Shown: positions 26,984 to 36,918, numbered from the stretch's first letter. The stretch: 64,000 nucleotides of DNA from Pseudoramibacter fermentans (GCA_009493725.1 VOGB01000004.1:558001-622000); one strand, 5' to 3'. Made by a program: numbers and translations. The notes: generated from the sequence alone by a model not told the origin.

Positions 26984-28186
26984 CTAAAAGACAAGGACTG
27001 GCGGATGACGATAGTCATGAAACAACAGCGCGTCGCCATGGAGATAATTCCACATATTTTGGGCGCGCATATCAAGTCCTAATATTTCCTTCGCTGGTTG
27101 ATTTAATTGTGTTTGATTGCTTTTTACATTTATTAATATAGGACAGTCAATTTTTTTCTTATTTTCAGCTAAGAATGCACGCCCTCGATCGTTCATTCCA
27201 AGAATTCGAATATATGGCGGTGCGCATGCCCAGAATTGATCGATTGACTGTTTTGAAATATTGAGAGCCAAATTGAAAAGAATGCGCCGGACTCGGCTTT
27301 TAGGAATGCGTTTAGACGAAACGCAATCGATGATCTGCTGATAAGAAAATCCTTGTGGATCGCGGGCGGTGTTTTGAAGGGCGAATTCCAAGCCTTCTGT
27401 CACCTCCGGTAAGCCGCGAAGCTGGGGCAGGGAAGCTGTTAACAATTTAGCCGCCGCAAAGTTCTCAAAATGTGTTTCCAGAGAACAAAAGTGGGTGTCT
27501 TTTAATATTTGTGATGGGTAGGGCAGGTAGTCTGAAGCGAGGGCAATATCGTCTGTTCTCATTAATTGCCGAATGGCAGACGATGAAAATGAATCGGAAG
27601 CGATTTGGTCGTGAAGCGCACCTCGTCTTTTTACTGTGATCGGATGGAGATGGGCGTGACTGCGAGTGATCGCCTTTAAATATTCGATGCCGAGAATGTT
27701 ATTAGGCTTAGCCATGGCGTCGGCAGCGCTTCGCCCCAGAAGTGAACAAACGGCTTTTTCTCTAGATTTTGCAAAACTGGCCCCGCGTTTAAGGCGCTTT
27801 TTCAGTTCTGATTGAAAAACAGGCGGTTCTTCAGATAAGAGATGCGCAATCTTTTTTAACGATTCGATGTCGCCCGATTCCGAACCAAAAGAAAGGTATG
27901 TACAATGCAATGCGTCTAAAATGGCAACGGCACCTTCTGCAAATTTTTCGGCACCTGCTGTTGCCCAGGGGACGGGCAGCTCGCAGACGAGATCGGCGCC
28001 GCCAGCAAGCGCAATCCTGCAGCGCTGCCATTTATCTAAAACAGCTGGAGTGCCGCGCTGCACAAAAGGCCCGCTCATGACGACAATGGTTGCGTCCGGA
28101 TGGACTTTCTCTTGAGAGGCGCGAATATGGAAGCGGTGCCCATTGTGAAAGGGATTGTATTCGGCGATAATTCCTAAAGCTTTCAA
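26984..28186 (-). CDS. tmcAL: tRNA(Met) cytidine acetate ligase TmcAL (YlbM)
   Basis: TmcAL activates acetate with ATP and acetylates the wobble cytidine of elongator tRNA-Met. The nucleotidyltransferase motif NPFHNGH at residues 11-17 is intact. A TTG at 28186 is taken as start because GGAGG sits seven bases upstream and it gives the usual KALGIIAEYNPFHNGH N-terminus; an ATG at 28201 would place the start on that site. Length is then 400 residues. Its need for acetate fits the neighbouring divergent acetate kinase gene, a common pairing in Firmicutes. Confidence 0.93.
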   Translation of the reverse strand: MKALGIIAEYNPFHNGHRFHIRASQEKVHPDATIVVMSGPFVQRGTPAVLDKWQRCRIALAGGADLVCELPVPWATAGAEKFAEGAVAILDALHCTYLSFGSESGDIESLKKIAHLLSEEPPVFQSELKKRLKRGASFAKSREKAVCSLLGRSAADAMAKPNNILGIEYLKAITRSHAHLHPITVKRRGALHDQIASDSFSSSAIRQLMRTDDIALASDYLPYPSQILKDTHFCSLETHFENFAAAKLLTASLPQLRGLPEVTEGLEFALQNTARDPQGFSYQQIIDCVSSKRIPKSRVRRILFNLALNISKQSIDQFWACAPPYIRILGMNDRGRAFLAENKKKIDCPILINVKSNQTQLNQPAKEILGLDMRAQNMWNYLHGDALLFHDYRHPPVLVF

Positions 28187-28275
28187 AATGAATGCCTCCA
28201 TTTGTTTTTTTCTTGGATTTTTTTGATATTTTCATATTATATTACAAAATAATTTAGGACGAAAGAATAAAAAAA

Positions 28276-28284
28276 TGATATAGT
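28276..28284 (+). promoter_or_regulatory. Possible extended -10 promoter for ackA
   Basis: TGATATAGT is an extended -10 box 49 bases before ackA, without a clear -35. The region 28202-28332 is otherwise AT-rich with no hairpin that I can see. Confidence 0.38.
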
Positions 28285-28332
28285 ATTAGAAGTTTGAATA
28301 GTATATTTTTATTCTAAGGAGAAAGTGAAAAG

Positions 28333-29532
28333 ATGAAAGTACTTGTTATCAACGCTGGCAGTTCTTCTTTAAAATACCAGTTATTAGACATGGAAACTGA
28401 AACCGTTTTGGCAAAAGGGCTTGCAGAAAGAATCGGCATTGAAGGTTCTGTTGTCAAGCATGAACCCATTGGCAAAGCTAAGGTTCAGTTTAAACGTCCA
28501 TTAGATACACATAAAGATGCGCTCGACATTATTTTTAAGGCTTTGGTTGATGAAAATCACGGTGTGATCAAATCATTGGACGAAATTGACGCTGTTGGGC
28601 ATCGAACCGTTCACGGCGGGGAAGCGTTCGCATCTTCCGTGATTATTACAGATGAAGTGATTGAAAAAATGGAAGAAAATTCTGTTTTAGCACCGCTTCA
28701 TAATCCGGCCAACTTGATCGGCATTCGCGCTTGCCAGGAAATGCTTCCTAATGTGCCGATGGTCGCTGTATTTGACACCGCCTTCCACCAGACAATGCCG
28801 CCGAAGGCCTTCATTTATCCACTGCCGTATGAACTCTACGAAAAATATGGCATCAGAAAATACGGCTTCCACGGAACTTCCCATCGTTTTGTCACTTTGC
28901 AGGCAGCTAAATTAATGGGCAAGCCGCTTTCAGAACTTAAATTAATTTCATGCCATTTAGGCAACGGTGCAAGTATCGCCGCAGTCTGCCATGGCAAATC
29001 GATCGACACCTCAATGGGGTTGACGCCATTGGCTGGTCTGGCTATGGGAACAAGATGCGGGGATATCGACCCTGAAATTCTTATTTTCCTCCGTCAGAGA
29101 GGCTACACGACAGAAGAAGTTGACAACATGATGAATAAGGAATCAGGTGTCCTTGGGATTTCTGGTGTGAGCTCAGACTTTAGAGATATCGAACAGGCTG
29201 CAGGAGAAGGCAATAAACGTGCACAATTGGCATTAGATGTCTTCCAGTACAGAGTTAAAACAACCATTGGCTCGTACGCAGCAGCTATGAATGGCGTAGA
29301 CGGTATTATCTTCACAGCAGGTCTCGGTGAAAACTCGGATACAGCGCGTGCCGCAATTTGTGACGGCCTGCAGTTCTTAGGTGTTGAACTCGACCCTGAA
29401 AAGAATAAAATCCGCGGAGAAGAAACCATTATTTCAACTGACGATTCGAAAACAAAGGTCATGATCATTCCGACCAATGAAGAATTAATGATTGCTAGAG
29501 ATACAGTTGAATTAGTTGAAGCGGCTAAATAA
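28333..29532 (+). CDS. ackA: Acetate kinase
   Basis: A 399-residue enzyme that converts acetyl phosphate and ADP to acetate and ATP in fermentation. NAGSSSLKYQLL at the start, GHRTVHGGE, FDTAFHQTMPPKAFIYPLP and KYGFHGTSH are the expected family signatures. A phosphotransacetylase gene does not adjoin it here. The start has AAGGAGAAAG. No clear terminator follows, but the next gene has its own strong promoter. Confidence 0.97.
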   Translation: MKVLVINAGSSSLKYQLLDMETETVLAKGLAERIGIEGSVVKHEPIGKAKVQFKRPLDTHKDALDIIFKALVDENHGVIKSLDEIDAVGHRTVHGGEAFASSVIITDEVIEKMEENSVLAPLHNPANLIGIRACQEMLPNVPMVAVFDTAFHQTMPPKAFIYPLPYELYEKYGIRKYGFHGTSHRFVTLQAAKLMGKPLSELKLISCHLGNGASIAAVCHGKSIDTSMGLTPLAGLAMGTRCGDIDPEILIFLRQRGYTTEEVDNMMNKESGVLGISGVSSDFRDIEQAAGEGNKRAQLALDVFQYRVKTTIGSYAAAMNGVDGIIFTAGLGENSDTARAAICDGLQFLGVELDPEKNKIRGEETIISTDDSKTKVMIIPTNEELMIARDTVELVEAAK

Positions 29533-29564
29533 GGACAAACGAAATATTAATTCAAGAATTTTTC

Positions 29565-29594
29565 TTGACAGAATGGGCAATTCTCATTTATAAT
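29565..29594 (+). promoter_or_regulatory. Sigma-A promoter upstream of the yceD-like gene
   Basis: A perfect TTGACA (29565-29570) and TATAAT (29589-29594) are separated by 18 bases. The -10 box lies about 25 bases before the start codon, so the leader is very short. Confidence 0.75.
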
Positions 29595-29619
29595 GAGTCT
29601 TGCCCATTTGGAGTTTATA

Positions 29620-30108
29620 ATGAAAATAGAAATTTCAGAATTACACGGTGGTGTGCAGTATCCACTGGATTTTCAAGTCTATTCGAAAGATTTGGTCGAT
29701 GAAAATCAAGAATTGAATGGCCAAATTTCTGATGAAGGTCTGCATGTTACGGGGCATCTCAGCCTATTAAATCGTCATGAAGTGATGGCTGATTTGCAGA
29801 TAACGGGGACGATGATTTTTGAATGCGCCAGATGTTTACAGCCGACACCATACCAGTGTAATTATACATACCGTGAATCGAGCGAAATCAATCCTTCAGC
29901 AAAGGATTTTGACGTCATTCCCTGCGTGGAAGAATGTCTTTATATCAACGAGCCTTTTAGAGTTTTATGCAAACCAGACTGCAAAGGACTTTGCCCGGGA
30001 TGCGGCGTGAATTTAAACTTTGAAGAATGTCGATGCAATGACAGCGATCATTCTGATGACGACAATGGGATTGACCCTAGAATGGAAGCATTAAAAAAAC
30101 TTTTATAA
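29620..30108 (+). CDS. yceD: YceD family protein (DUF177)
   Basis: A 162-residue protein of the DUF177 family that almost always precedes rpmF. Family members have been linked to 23S rRNA or 50S assembly, and the plant homologue to 23S rRNA accumulation. Cysteine pairs are visible: CARCLQ in the middle and CKPDCKGLCPGCG with a final CRC, suggesting metal binding. The ATG at 29620 follows TTTGGAG, while an open frame back to 29593 lies inside the promoter. Confidence 0.86.
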   Translation: MKIEISELHGGVQYPLDFQVYSKDLVDENQELNGQISDEGLHVTGHLSLLNRHEVMADLQITGTMIFECARCLQPTPYQCNYTYRESSEINPSAKDFDVIPCVEECLYINEPFRVLCKPDCKGLCPGCGVNLNFEECRCNDSDHSDDDNGIDPRMEALKKLL

Positions 30109-30129
30109 ATGGGGCTAATGTAGTATAAT
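30101..30129 (+). promoter_or_regulatory. Possible promoter for rpmF-plsX
   Basis: TTTTAT (30101-30106) and TATAAT (30124-30129) are 17 bases apart and end 37 bases before rpmF. The -35 is weak. Confidence 0.4.
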
Positions 30130-30166
30130 TACTTAATCATAGTTATAGACGTTGGGAGGTGTAACA

Positions 30167-30343
30167 ATGGCAGTACCAAAGCACAGATCATCTAAAGCAA
30201 GACGCGACAAAAGAAGAACGCATTACAAGCTGACAGTTCCAGGCATGAGTGTTTGCCCGAAATGTGGTGAAATTAAATTACCGCATCGTGTTTGCAGAAA
30301 TTGTGGAACATATAAAGACACAGAAGTGTTAGCTGAAGACTAA
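30167..30343 (+). CDS. rpmF: 50S ribosomal protein L32 (zinc-binding form)
   Basis: A 58-residue ribosomal protein with MAVPKHRSSK at the N-terminus. A zinc ribbon is formed by Cys30, Cys33, Cys43 and Cys46, so this is the C+ (zinc-requiring) form. GGGAGGTG precedes the ATG at 30167; an upstream ATG at 30152 overlaps that site. The stop codon runs into a terminator-like hairpin before plsX. Confidence 0.96.
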   Translation: MAVPKHRSSKARRDKRRTHYKLTVPGMSVCPKCGEIKLPHRVCRNCGTYKDTEVLAED

Positions 30344-30366
30344 AACAGAGCTTTGCCTCTGTTTTT
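30342..30366 (+). terminator. Terminator-like hairpin between rpmF and plsX
   Basis: AAAACAGAG (30342-30350) pairs with CTCTGTTTT (30357-30365) across a six-base loop and ends in five T. It overlaps the rpmF stop codon and lies 22 bases before plsX, where no new promoter is evident, so it probably attenuates rather than ends transcription. Confidence 0.7.
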
Positions 30367-30387
30367 CTAATTTTTAAGGGAAACAAT

Positions 30388-31395
30388 ATGCATATCTTTG
30401 TGGATGCAATGGGTGGCGACTATGCCCCGAGAGAAATTGTTAAGGGCTGCGTCGATGCGGTCAATGAATATCATGTTCATTTGACCCTCGTCGGCGACGA
30501 GTCGGCGATCCGTGACGAGTTGTCTTTGGCAAAAGATCCAAAAGAAGCTATCGATATTCTGCCGGCGAAGTCGGTGATTGGTTTTAATGAAGAACCTATG
30601 AAGGCGATTAGAGAAAAAAAGGATTCTTCGATCGTTGTCGGGTTAGATGCAGTCAATCAAGAAGAAGAAAATAGTGTGCTTGTGTCAGCCGGTTCAACAG
30701 GTGCCTTGTTGGCAGGCGGTCTCTTCAAGCTGGGGCGCATCAAAGGAATTAAAAGACCTGCTTTAGCTACGCCACTTCCGACAAAAGATCATGTCACATT
30801 ACTTTTGGATTCAGGAGCGAACGCAGATTGTAAAGCGGAATACCTGCAGCAGTTTGGTATTTTAGGATCAATCTACTATCAAAATGTTTTTAACGTTGCC
30901 TATCCGAAAGTTGCCTTACTTAACATAGGTACAGAAGAAGAAAAAGGCAGCGTTCTGGTTAAAAAAGCGTATCAGCTTTTATCAGAGACAAAGTCAATTA
31001 ATTTTATTGGCAATATTGAATCTCGTGACGTCATGACCGGTGAAGCAGATATTATCGTCACAGACGGTTTTACCGGGAATATATTATTAAAACAGCTCGA
31101 AGGACTTTCCAGCTTTTTATTAAATGGATTAAAGCAAGCCATCTTAGGTTCGACCAGAGGTAAAATTGGCGGAGCACTCATAAAAAAAGATCTCCAATCT
31201 TTTAAGAAAGAATTTAGTTCTGACGAAGTGGGTGGTGCACCGTTTCTTGGCATACGCAATGGACTGATTAAGGCACATGGCAGCTCCAATGCTTATGCGA
31301 TTAAAAATGCAATTAAGCAGGCAATTGCTTACATGGATGGCGACATCATAGCGAAAATTGAAAACACAATAAATAGTGAAATGCAGTCTAAATAA
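30388..31395 (+). CDS. plsX: Phosphate acyltransferase PlsX
   Basis: A 335-residue peripheral membrane enzyme that makes acyl phosphate from acyl-ACP for phospholipid synthesis. The N-terminal VDAMGGDYAP and the SAGSTGALLAGG segment are diagnostic. It lies directly before acpP, whose product supplies its substrate. The ribosome binding site is modest (AAGGGAAA). Confidence 0.96.
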   Translation: MHIFVDAMGGDYAPREIVKGCVDAVNEYHVHLTLVGDESAIRDELSLAKDPKEAIDILPAKSVIGFNEEPMKAIREKKDSSIVVGLDAVNQEEENSVLVSAGSTGALLAGGLFKLGRIKGIKRPALATPLPTKDHVTLLLDSGANADCKAEYLQQFGILGSIYYQNVFNVAYPKVALLNIGTEEEKGSVLVKKAYQLLSETKSINFIGNIESRDVMTGEADIIVTDGFTGNILLKQLEGLSSFLLNGLKQAILGSTRGKIGGALIKKDLQSFKKEFSSDEVGGAPFLGIRNGLIKAHGSSNAYAIKNAIKQAIAYMDGDIIAKIENTINSEMQSK

Positions 31396-31414
31396 TTAAA
31401 TGGAGGATCAAACA

Positions 31415-31642
31415 ATGAGTAATAAACTTGATCAGGTAAAAACCATCATTGCAGAACAGTTAGGTGTTTCTGAAGATGAAATCAGCGAAGATAGCAATTT
31501 GGTAGAAGATCTCGATGCAGATTCTTTGGATATTGTTGAACTGGTTATGGCTTTTGAAGATGAATTTGGTGTCAAGGTCCCAGATGATCAATTAGAAAAC
31601 ATCAAAACAGTCGGTGACATTATTAAAATTCTTGACGCTTAA
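31415..31642 (+). CDS. acpP: Acyl carrier protein
   Basis: A 75-residue acidic carrier with the phosphopantetheine attachment serine at Ser37 in DADSLDIVEL. The ATG at 31415 follows TGGAGGA; an upstream ATG at 31400 overlaps that site. A strong terminator follows, but rnc is 66 bases downstream, as in the usual order plsX-acpP-rnc. Confidence 0.97.
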   Translation: MSNKLDQVKTIIAEQLGVSEDEISEDSNLVEDLDADSLDIVELVMAFEDEFGVKVPDDQLENIKTVGDIIKILDA

Positions 31643-31652
31643 ATGAAACTTG

Positions 31653-31682
31653 AAAAAGCTCCCATATATATGGGAGCTTTTT
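31653..31682 (+). terminator. Terminator after acpP
   Basis: A perfect 12-pair stem, AAAAAGCTCCCA (31653-31664) with TGGGAGCTTTTT (31671-31682). It separates abundant acpP from rnc. Confidence 0.9.
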
Positions 31683-31707
31683 CGTTAATATAAGGATTCT
31701 TTTAGAA

Positions 31708-32376
31708 ATGGAAACTAATAAATTAGAAAAAGAAATCAATTATTATTTTGATGAAAAAAAATATCTAATCGAAGCGTTAACCCATAGTTCGTATGGAAAA
31801 AGCGACACGAACAATGAACGATTGGAATATCTTGGAGATGCTGTTTTGGAATTATCTATTTCAGAATACTTGTACAAGCATTTCAATTTTTCTGAAGGAA
31901 AAATGACACGGCTTCGAGCAAGTATTGTGTGCTCCGAATCTTTATCCAGAGCGGCAGCGAAAATCCATTTGGGTGATTTTCTATTATTGGGAAAAGGTGA
32001 AATCGCATCTGGAGGAAGACATCGCAGATCAATATTAGAGAATGCTTTTGAAGCTTTAATTGGCGCAGTGTTCCTAGATTCAGACTACGATCAAACAAAA
32101 AAAATCGCTTATTCTTTATTGGACGAAAATATACATTTAGCGCTTAGCGGACATTTGAATAATGATTATAAAACAGCCTTACAAGAGCTGATTCAACAAC
32201 AAAAGGAGCATGTTATTGAATACGTTCTTGACCACACAACAGGGCCGGAACACGAAAAGAATTTTTACGTCTCCTTATTTATTAATGGGGAAAAATGCGG
32301 CGATGGCGTAGGAAAAACGAAAAAAGAAGCTGAACAGCAGGCTGCTAAAAATGTATTATATAAAAAATTAAATTAG
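31708..32376 (+). CDS. rnc: Ribonuclease III
   Basis: A 222-residue double-strand-specific endonuclease for rRNA and mRNA processing. The signature NERLEYLGDAVLELS has catalytic Glu40 and Asp44; ENAFEALIGAVFLDS is the second acidic site. A double-stranded RNA-binding domain covers about 150-222, ending KTKKEAEQQAAKNVL. The ribosome binding site is weak (AAGGA, long spacing). rnc-smc-ftsY is the conserved order. Confidence 0.96.
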   Translation: METNKLEKEINYYFDEKKYLIEALTHSSYGKSDTNNERLEYLGDAVLELSISEYLYKHFNFSEGKMTRLRASIVCSESLSRAAAKIHLGDFLLLGKGEIASGGRHRRSILENAFEALIGAVFLDSDYDQTKKIAYSLLDENIHLALSGHLNNDYKTALQELIQQQKEHVIEYVLDHTTGPEHEKNFYVSLFINGEKCGDGVGKTKKEAEQQAAKNVLYKKLN

Positions 32377-32404
32377 ATCTGTAACTAAAGGTGTAATAAT
32401 ATTT

Positions 32405-35400
32405 ATGTATTTAAAATCGTTGCGAATGGTCGGATTTAAATCTTTCGCGAATTCCGTTGAACTCACTTTTGATCCTAACATTACAGCCATCATCGGTCCT
32501 AATGGAAGTGGCAAAAGCAATATCATTGATGCGATCCGGTGGGTTTTGGGAGAGCAAAGCAGTAAATCTCTGCGCGGAAAACAAATGGATGATGTTATCT
32601 TTTCCGGCACATCTTTTCATAATCCGATGGGATACGCAGAAGTGACGATTCTATTGGATAATTCGGACCGATATTTTAACGAATTTCCGGACGAAGTCTC
32701 CATCACGCGCAGGCTCTTTAAAACAGGAGAATCCGCTTATCTGATTAATAATCAATCCGTTCGTTTAAGGGACATTCACGCGATATTTGCAGACACAGGT
32801 CTTGGGAAAAATGGCTACTCAATAGTAGGTCAAGGGAATATAGAAAATATTATTAACAGCGATCCGGATACTTTAAGGGGGATTATTGAAGAAGCGGTTG
32901 GCATCGTTAATTATAAATCCCGTGAGCATGAGGCGCAAAAAGAACTAGATTCTGCTCAAGCGAATATGGAGCGGATTCAGGATTTGATGCTTGAATTGGA
33001 ACGTCAGCGCACCCCATTATCGAAACAGGCGGAAAAAGCAAAGCGTTACCTTAACTTGAAAGAAAAGCTGAAAAGGTTAGATTTAATCTCGTTTCAAAGG
33101 GAATACCAAGCACTTGAAAGAAAAAAATCAGAAAATCAAAAAGCGCTCGATCAATGTAACGACGAAATCAATAAAATAAAAATAGCCATACACGATGCGG
33201 ATGCGCAATATCAACGATTACGTGTTCAGAAGAAAAAAATATTAGAATCTAAAAAAGAAAGTGATCTATTATTTGAAGAGATATCCACGAACAACGTGAA
33301 TGTTGAAAAAGACAAGGCGCATATAGAAGAACAAATCAATCGCACAACATTTGAAATCAGCAGATGCAATGAACTCATAACAGATTTATCGACTCAAAAG
33401 GATGAGAATCAGAAAAAAATAGATGGATTAGCTGATGAGATCCGAGCGCTCCAAAAGGATAATGAGCGTTTAAGGCGCGAACAAGCGCTGCAGCAAAAAA
33501 AGGGCAATGAGCATGCGCAAGCCATTGGAAAAATTCAAGACCAATTAACAAAAGCGCAGGGAATCGATAAAAATTTTCGATCTGAACGAGAAAAAAATAA
33601 AGATAAAATCGCACAATACGATTCAGAGTTATCAGTTATTGAAGAAAAAATCAATATTAGAATGCAGCACATACGGAATGAAAAAAATATCATTTCAGAG
33701 AATAAAAAGCATTATGAACGCGAACACGCAAAGTTAGAACAAGATCAAAAGCAGGCTGCAGAAACCCAAAAGCAATTATCAGAAGCACAAGCGACACTTA
33801 ATCAATTAAAAGATAAAGAGAAAAAGCTATCGAAACAGATTAATCAACTCAGAAATGATCAATCACTTCTCAGGACTCGGACTGATTATCTTAAAAGGGT
33901 ACAAAGCCAGTTCTTAGATTATGTGCCTGGAACAAGATGGATTATGAGCAGAAAAAGCTCAATGCCAAAACAAATACAGTATAATATTTTTGGGCCCGTT
34001 GGCGATCTCATTGAAGTTCCGAATAATTTAATTTATGCAATAGATTCGGCTTTAGGAAGAAAGACTCAAAATATTATTGTTGCCGATGTTGACACGGCTC
34101 GTTATTGTATAGAATTATTAAAAAAGAATCGGTCTGGGCGTGTCACTTTTTTGCCTTTATCCAATTTAAAAAGTAATCAGATTTCTGAAGGAGAAAAAAA
34201 CAGTTTTACTCATTTTAAAGGTTATGCCGGCATTGCGTCTGACTTAATTCGATTTTCTCCTGAAATTCAGCCGGCTGTTGAAAGTTTATTGGGTAGAGTG
34301 ATTGTGGTCGACAAATTCGATGCGGCAAGACAAATGCGGCGTGTTGTAAAATACTACATGATTGTGACCCTGGATGGTGAAATCTTTTATGCAGGCGGCG
34401 CAATTGTCGGTGGGAGGCAGAAAAAGAATCAAAGTACCTACCGATACAATAAAAAAGACGAGCTTAAAACCTATGCACTTCAAGAAAAGAAAATGGCTGC
34501 GCAAATAGCAGATTGTGATCGTGAACTAGCTGCTGTACAGAAATCACGATCAACTCAACAGCAAAACTATTTGAAATTAAAGGCTCATGACGAAGAAGTT
34601 AAACGGCTTATTTTCGAAGAAAATCATAAAAGTAAGACATTAATCAAAACGAATTTAGATATACATACAAATATTGATCAAGAAGAAAAAGAATGTCAAC
34701 AACTGAAAAATAGGTTCAGCGACATACAAAAATCAATCAAAGAAATTAATAAGCTGATAACAAAAGACGATACTAACGACCATGCTGTTAATCAAAGTGA
34801 TATTCAAAATCAATTAAATGCGCTGCATCAAAAGCAAAGGGAAAATGACCGGATCATTGCCAAATACAACATTGCAATTGCAAAAAATAATGAAGGCATT
34901 AAATTAAAAAAGAAACAATCAGAAAATGTAAAACAGCAAATTGATCAACTCATACAAAAAATAGAGGCTCAGAGCACTCTCTCTAAAGAGCTTGAAATGG
35001 CTGCAAAACAAAGCAAAGCGCGTTTGAAAGAAATCGATCAGTCGATTCTTTTATTACAAAAGCGGGAAATTGACCGAAAAGAAAAGGCCAATTCATTTGC
35101 AGAGAGTGAAGCAAAAATAGACGAACAAATAGAGGATACCGACAGAAAAATTAGAACGTTAAATCATCAGCAGATTTTGCAAAATGAAGAATTGAACAAG
35201 CTGCAAATCGCATCACACCGCATATTAACGGTAAGACAAAATATGTCCGACAAAATGATGAGACGTTACGATATGAATCTCACGATGATTAGTGATTGGC
35301 TGAGAAATAAAAATTGGGATGAAACGGCTGCTGACAAGTCGTCTATTCAGTCTTTAGAACAGCAAATTAAAGATCTGGGCAATGTCAATGTGAATGCAAT

Positions 35401-35977
35401 TGAAGATTACGAAGAGATCAATCAAAGATATCTTTTTATTCAAAATCAATATCACGATCTATTAAAATCAAAAGAGAAAATAGAAAAAATGATTCAGGAC
35501 CTTCAAAAAGAAATGACAGAAAGATTCGATTTTGAATTTAAAAAGCTTCAGTTGTATTTCTCACAAATATTTAAAGAATTGTTTGGCGGCGGAAAGGCAA
35601 ACCTATTTTATATGGACCCTCAAAATATCCTACAAAGCGGTATTGGACTTGAGGCTCAGCCGCCTGGGAAAAATTTAAAACAGCTGTCGCTAATGTCAGG
35701 TGGGGAAAAAGCGATGACAGCAATTTGCCTGCTGTTTGCCTTTTTAAAGCTTAATCCATCACCGTTTTGCATCATTGATGAGGTGGATGCGGCTCTAGAT
35801 GATCAAAACATTTACCGCTTTACGACTTATTTAAAGAAAATTTATGATCAAACTCAATTCATACTAATTACGCATCGGAAAAACACATTAAAAATCTGCG
35901 ATTCGATTTATGGGATTTCAATGACGAACACAGGCATTTCAAAAATTGTCTCAGTAAAAATATCAGATTATATTTAA
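32405..35977 (+). CDS. smc: Chromosome partition protein SMC
   Basis: An 1190-residue condensin ATPase. Walker A GPNGSGKS is at 31-38. Two long coiled coils (about 165-500 and 670-1000) flank a hinge near 515-650. The ABC signature MSGGEKA is at about 1097-1103, and Walker B CIIDEVDAALDD begins at about 1122. Length equals the family norm. Codon use is clearly more AT-rich than in genes of the first 25 kb. scpA and scpB are not in the window. Confidence 0.97.
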   Translation: MYLKSLRMVGFKSFANSVELTFDPNITAIIGPNGSGKSNIIDAIRWVLGEQSSKSLRGKQMDDVIFSGTSFHNPMGYAEVTILLDNSDRYFNEFPDEVSITRRLFKTGESAYLINNQSVRLRDIHAIFADTGLGKNGYSIVGQGNIENIINSDPDTLRGIIEEAVGIVNYKSREHEAQKELDSAQANMERIQDLMLELERQRTPLSKQAEKAKRYLNLKEKLKRLDLISFQREYQALERKKSENQKALDQCNDEINKIKIAIHDADAQYQRLRVQKKKILESKKESDLLFEEISTNNVNVEKDKAHIEEQINRTTFEISRCNELITDLSTQKDENQKKIDGLADEIRALQKDNERLRREQALQQKKGNEHAQAIGKIQDQLTKAQGIDKNFRSEREKNKDKIAQYDSELSVIEEKINIRMQHIRNEKNIISENKKHYEREHAKLEQDQKQAAETQKQLSEAQATLNQLKDKEKKLSKQINQLRNDQSLLRTRTDYLKRVQSQFLDYVPGTRWIMSRKSSMPKQIQYNIFGPVGDLIEVPNNLIYAIDSALGRKTQNIIVADVDTARYCIELLKKNRSGRVTFLPLSNLKSNQISEGEKNSFTHFKGYAGIASDLIRFSPEIQPAVESLLGRVIVVDKFDAARQMRRVVKYYMIVTLDGEIFYAGGAIVGGRQKKNQSTYRYNKKDELKTYALQEKKMAAQIADCDRELAAVQKSRSTQQQNYLKLKAHDEEVKRLIFEENHKSKTLIKTNLDIHTNIDQEEKECQQLKNRFSDIQKSIKEINKLITKDDTNDHAVNQSDIQNQLNALHQKQRENDRIIAKYNIAIAKNNEGIKLKKKQSENVKQQIDQLIQKIEAQSTLSKELEMAAKQSKARLKEIDQSILLLQKREIDRKEKANSFAESEAKIDEQIEDTDRKIRTLNHQQILQNEELNKLQIASHRILTVRQNMSDKMMRRYDMNLTMISDWLRNKNWDETAADKSSIQSLEQQIKDLGNVNVNAIEDYEEINQRYLFIQNQYHDLLKSKEKIEKMIQDLQKEMTERFDFEFKKLQLYFSQIFKELFGGGKANLFYMDPQNILQSGIGLEAQPPGKNLKQLSLMSGGEKAMTAICLLFAFLKLNPSPFCIIDEVDAALDDQNIYRFTTYLKKIYDQTQFILITHRKNTLKICDSIYGISMTNTGISKIVSVKISDYI

Positions 35978-35997
35978 TATTACAAAAGGAGAATAGA

Positions 35998-36918
35998 ATG
36001 GCTTCTGTATTTAAAAAAATGCGCGATCGCGTTTCCGGTACGACAAAAAAATTTACTGAAAAAATTGACCACTTGCTCTATTACAAAGAATTAGACGAAG
36101 ATTTTTTTGATGAATTAGAAGAAAATTTAATATTATCAGATATCAGTGTCAATACAGCGGAAACGATTGTCGAAGAACTGCAGGATAATATCAAGACAAA
36201 AAAATTGAAAACAACCGAAAGTGTCATTGAAGAACTTCAGAATATCATGATCCAGATGGTTGATATTCCGGAAGATCCAATTCAATTTCCTGCAATCACA
36301 TTAGTTGTAGGGGTAAATGGCGTTGGAAAAACGACCACAATAGCTAAATTAGCTCAAAAGTATAAGAGTGAAGGGAAAAAAGTAGTGCTCGCTGCGGCAG
36401 ACACATTTCGTGCAGCTGCTGTGGAACAACTAGAAACCTGGGCGGAGCGAATCGGAGTCGATATCATTACAAGCCGTTCAGGAGCAGATCCTGCTTCAGT
36501 TGTTTTTGACGCGATTCATTCGGCTCAAGCGAAAAATGCGGATATATTGATTTGCGATACGGCTGGACGTCTGCATAACAAAGTCAATCTAATGAACGAA
36601 TTAAATAAGCTGAATCGAATCTGCGAAAGAGAGAAGGGCGATTATCACATCCATAATGTGTTGGTTGTGGATGCGACAACGGGGCAAAACGCTTTGACGC
36701 AGGCAAAAACGTTTAACGATGCGGTTCCGCTGAGTGGCATCATCATGACAAAGCTCGACGGCACAGCTAAAGGCGGCGTCATTATTCCTATTTTAAATGA
36801 ATTAAAGATTCCGATTGAATATGTAGGGCTTGGTGAAAAAGCGGAAGATCTAATTCCATTTAATGCGAAGGATTTTGTTGAAATGCTGTACCATCCCGAT
36901 GAAGATGCGAATTCATAA
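35998..36918 (+). CDS. ftsY: Signal recognition particle receptor FtsY
   Basis: A 306-residue SRP receptor GTPase without the long acidic N-terminal domain of E. coli. It has the N domain (1-90) and the G domain with GVNGVGKTTT, DTFRAAAVEQL, DTAGR and TKLDGTAKGG. It pairs with Ffh encoded two genes downstream. The AAAGGAG site precedes the ATG. The following promoter at 36939 starts a new transcript for ylxM-ffh. Confidence 0.96.
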   Translation: MASVFKKMRDRVSGTTKKFTEKIDHLLYYKELDEDFFDELEENLILSDISVNTAETIVEELQDNIKTKKLKTTESVIEELQNIMIQMVDIPEDPIQFPAITLVVGVNGVGKTTTIAKLAQKYKSEGKKVVLAAADTFRAAAVEQLETWAERIGVDIITSRSGADPASVVFDAIHSAQAKNADILICDTAGRLHNKVNLMNELNKLNRICEREKGDYHIHNVLVVDATTGQNALTQAKTFNDAVPLSGIIMTKLDGTAKGGVIIPILNELKIPIEYVGLGEKAEDLIPFNAKDFVEMLYHPDEDANS

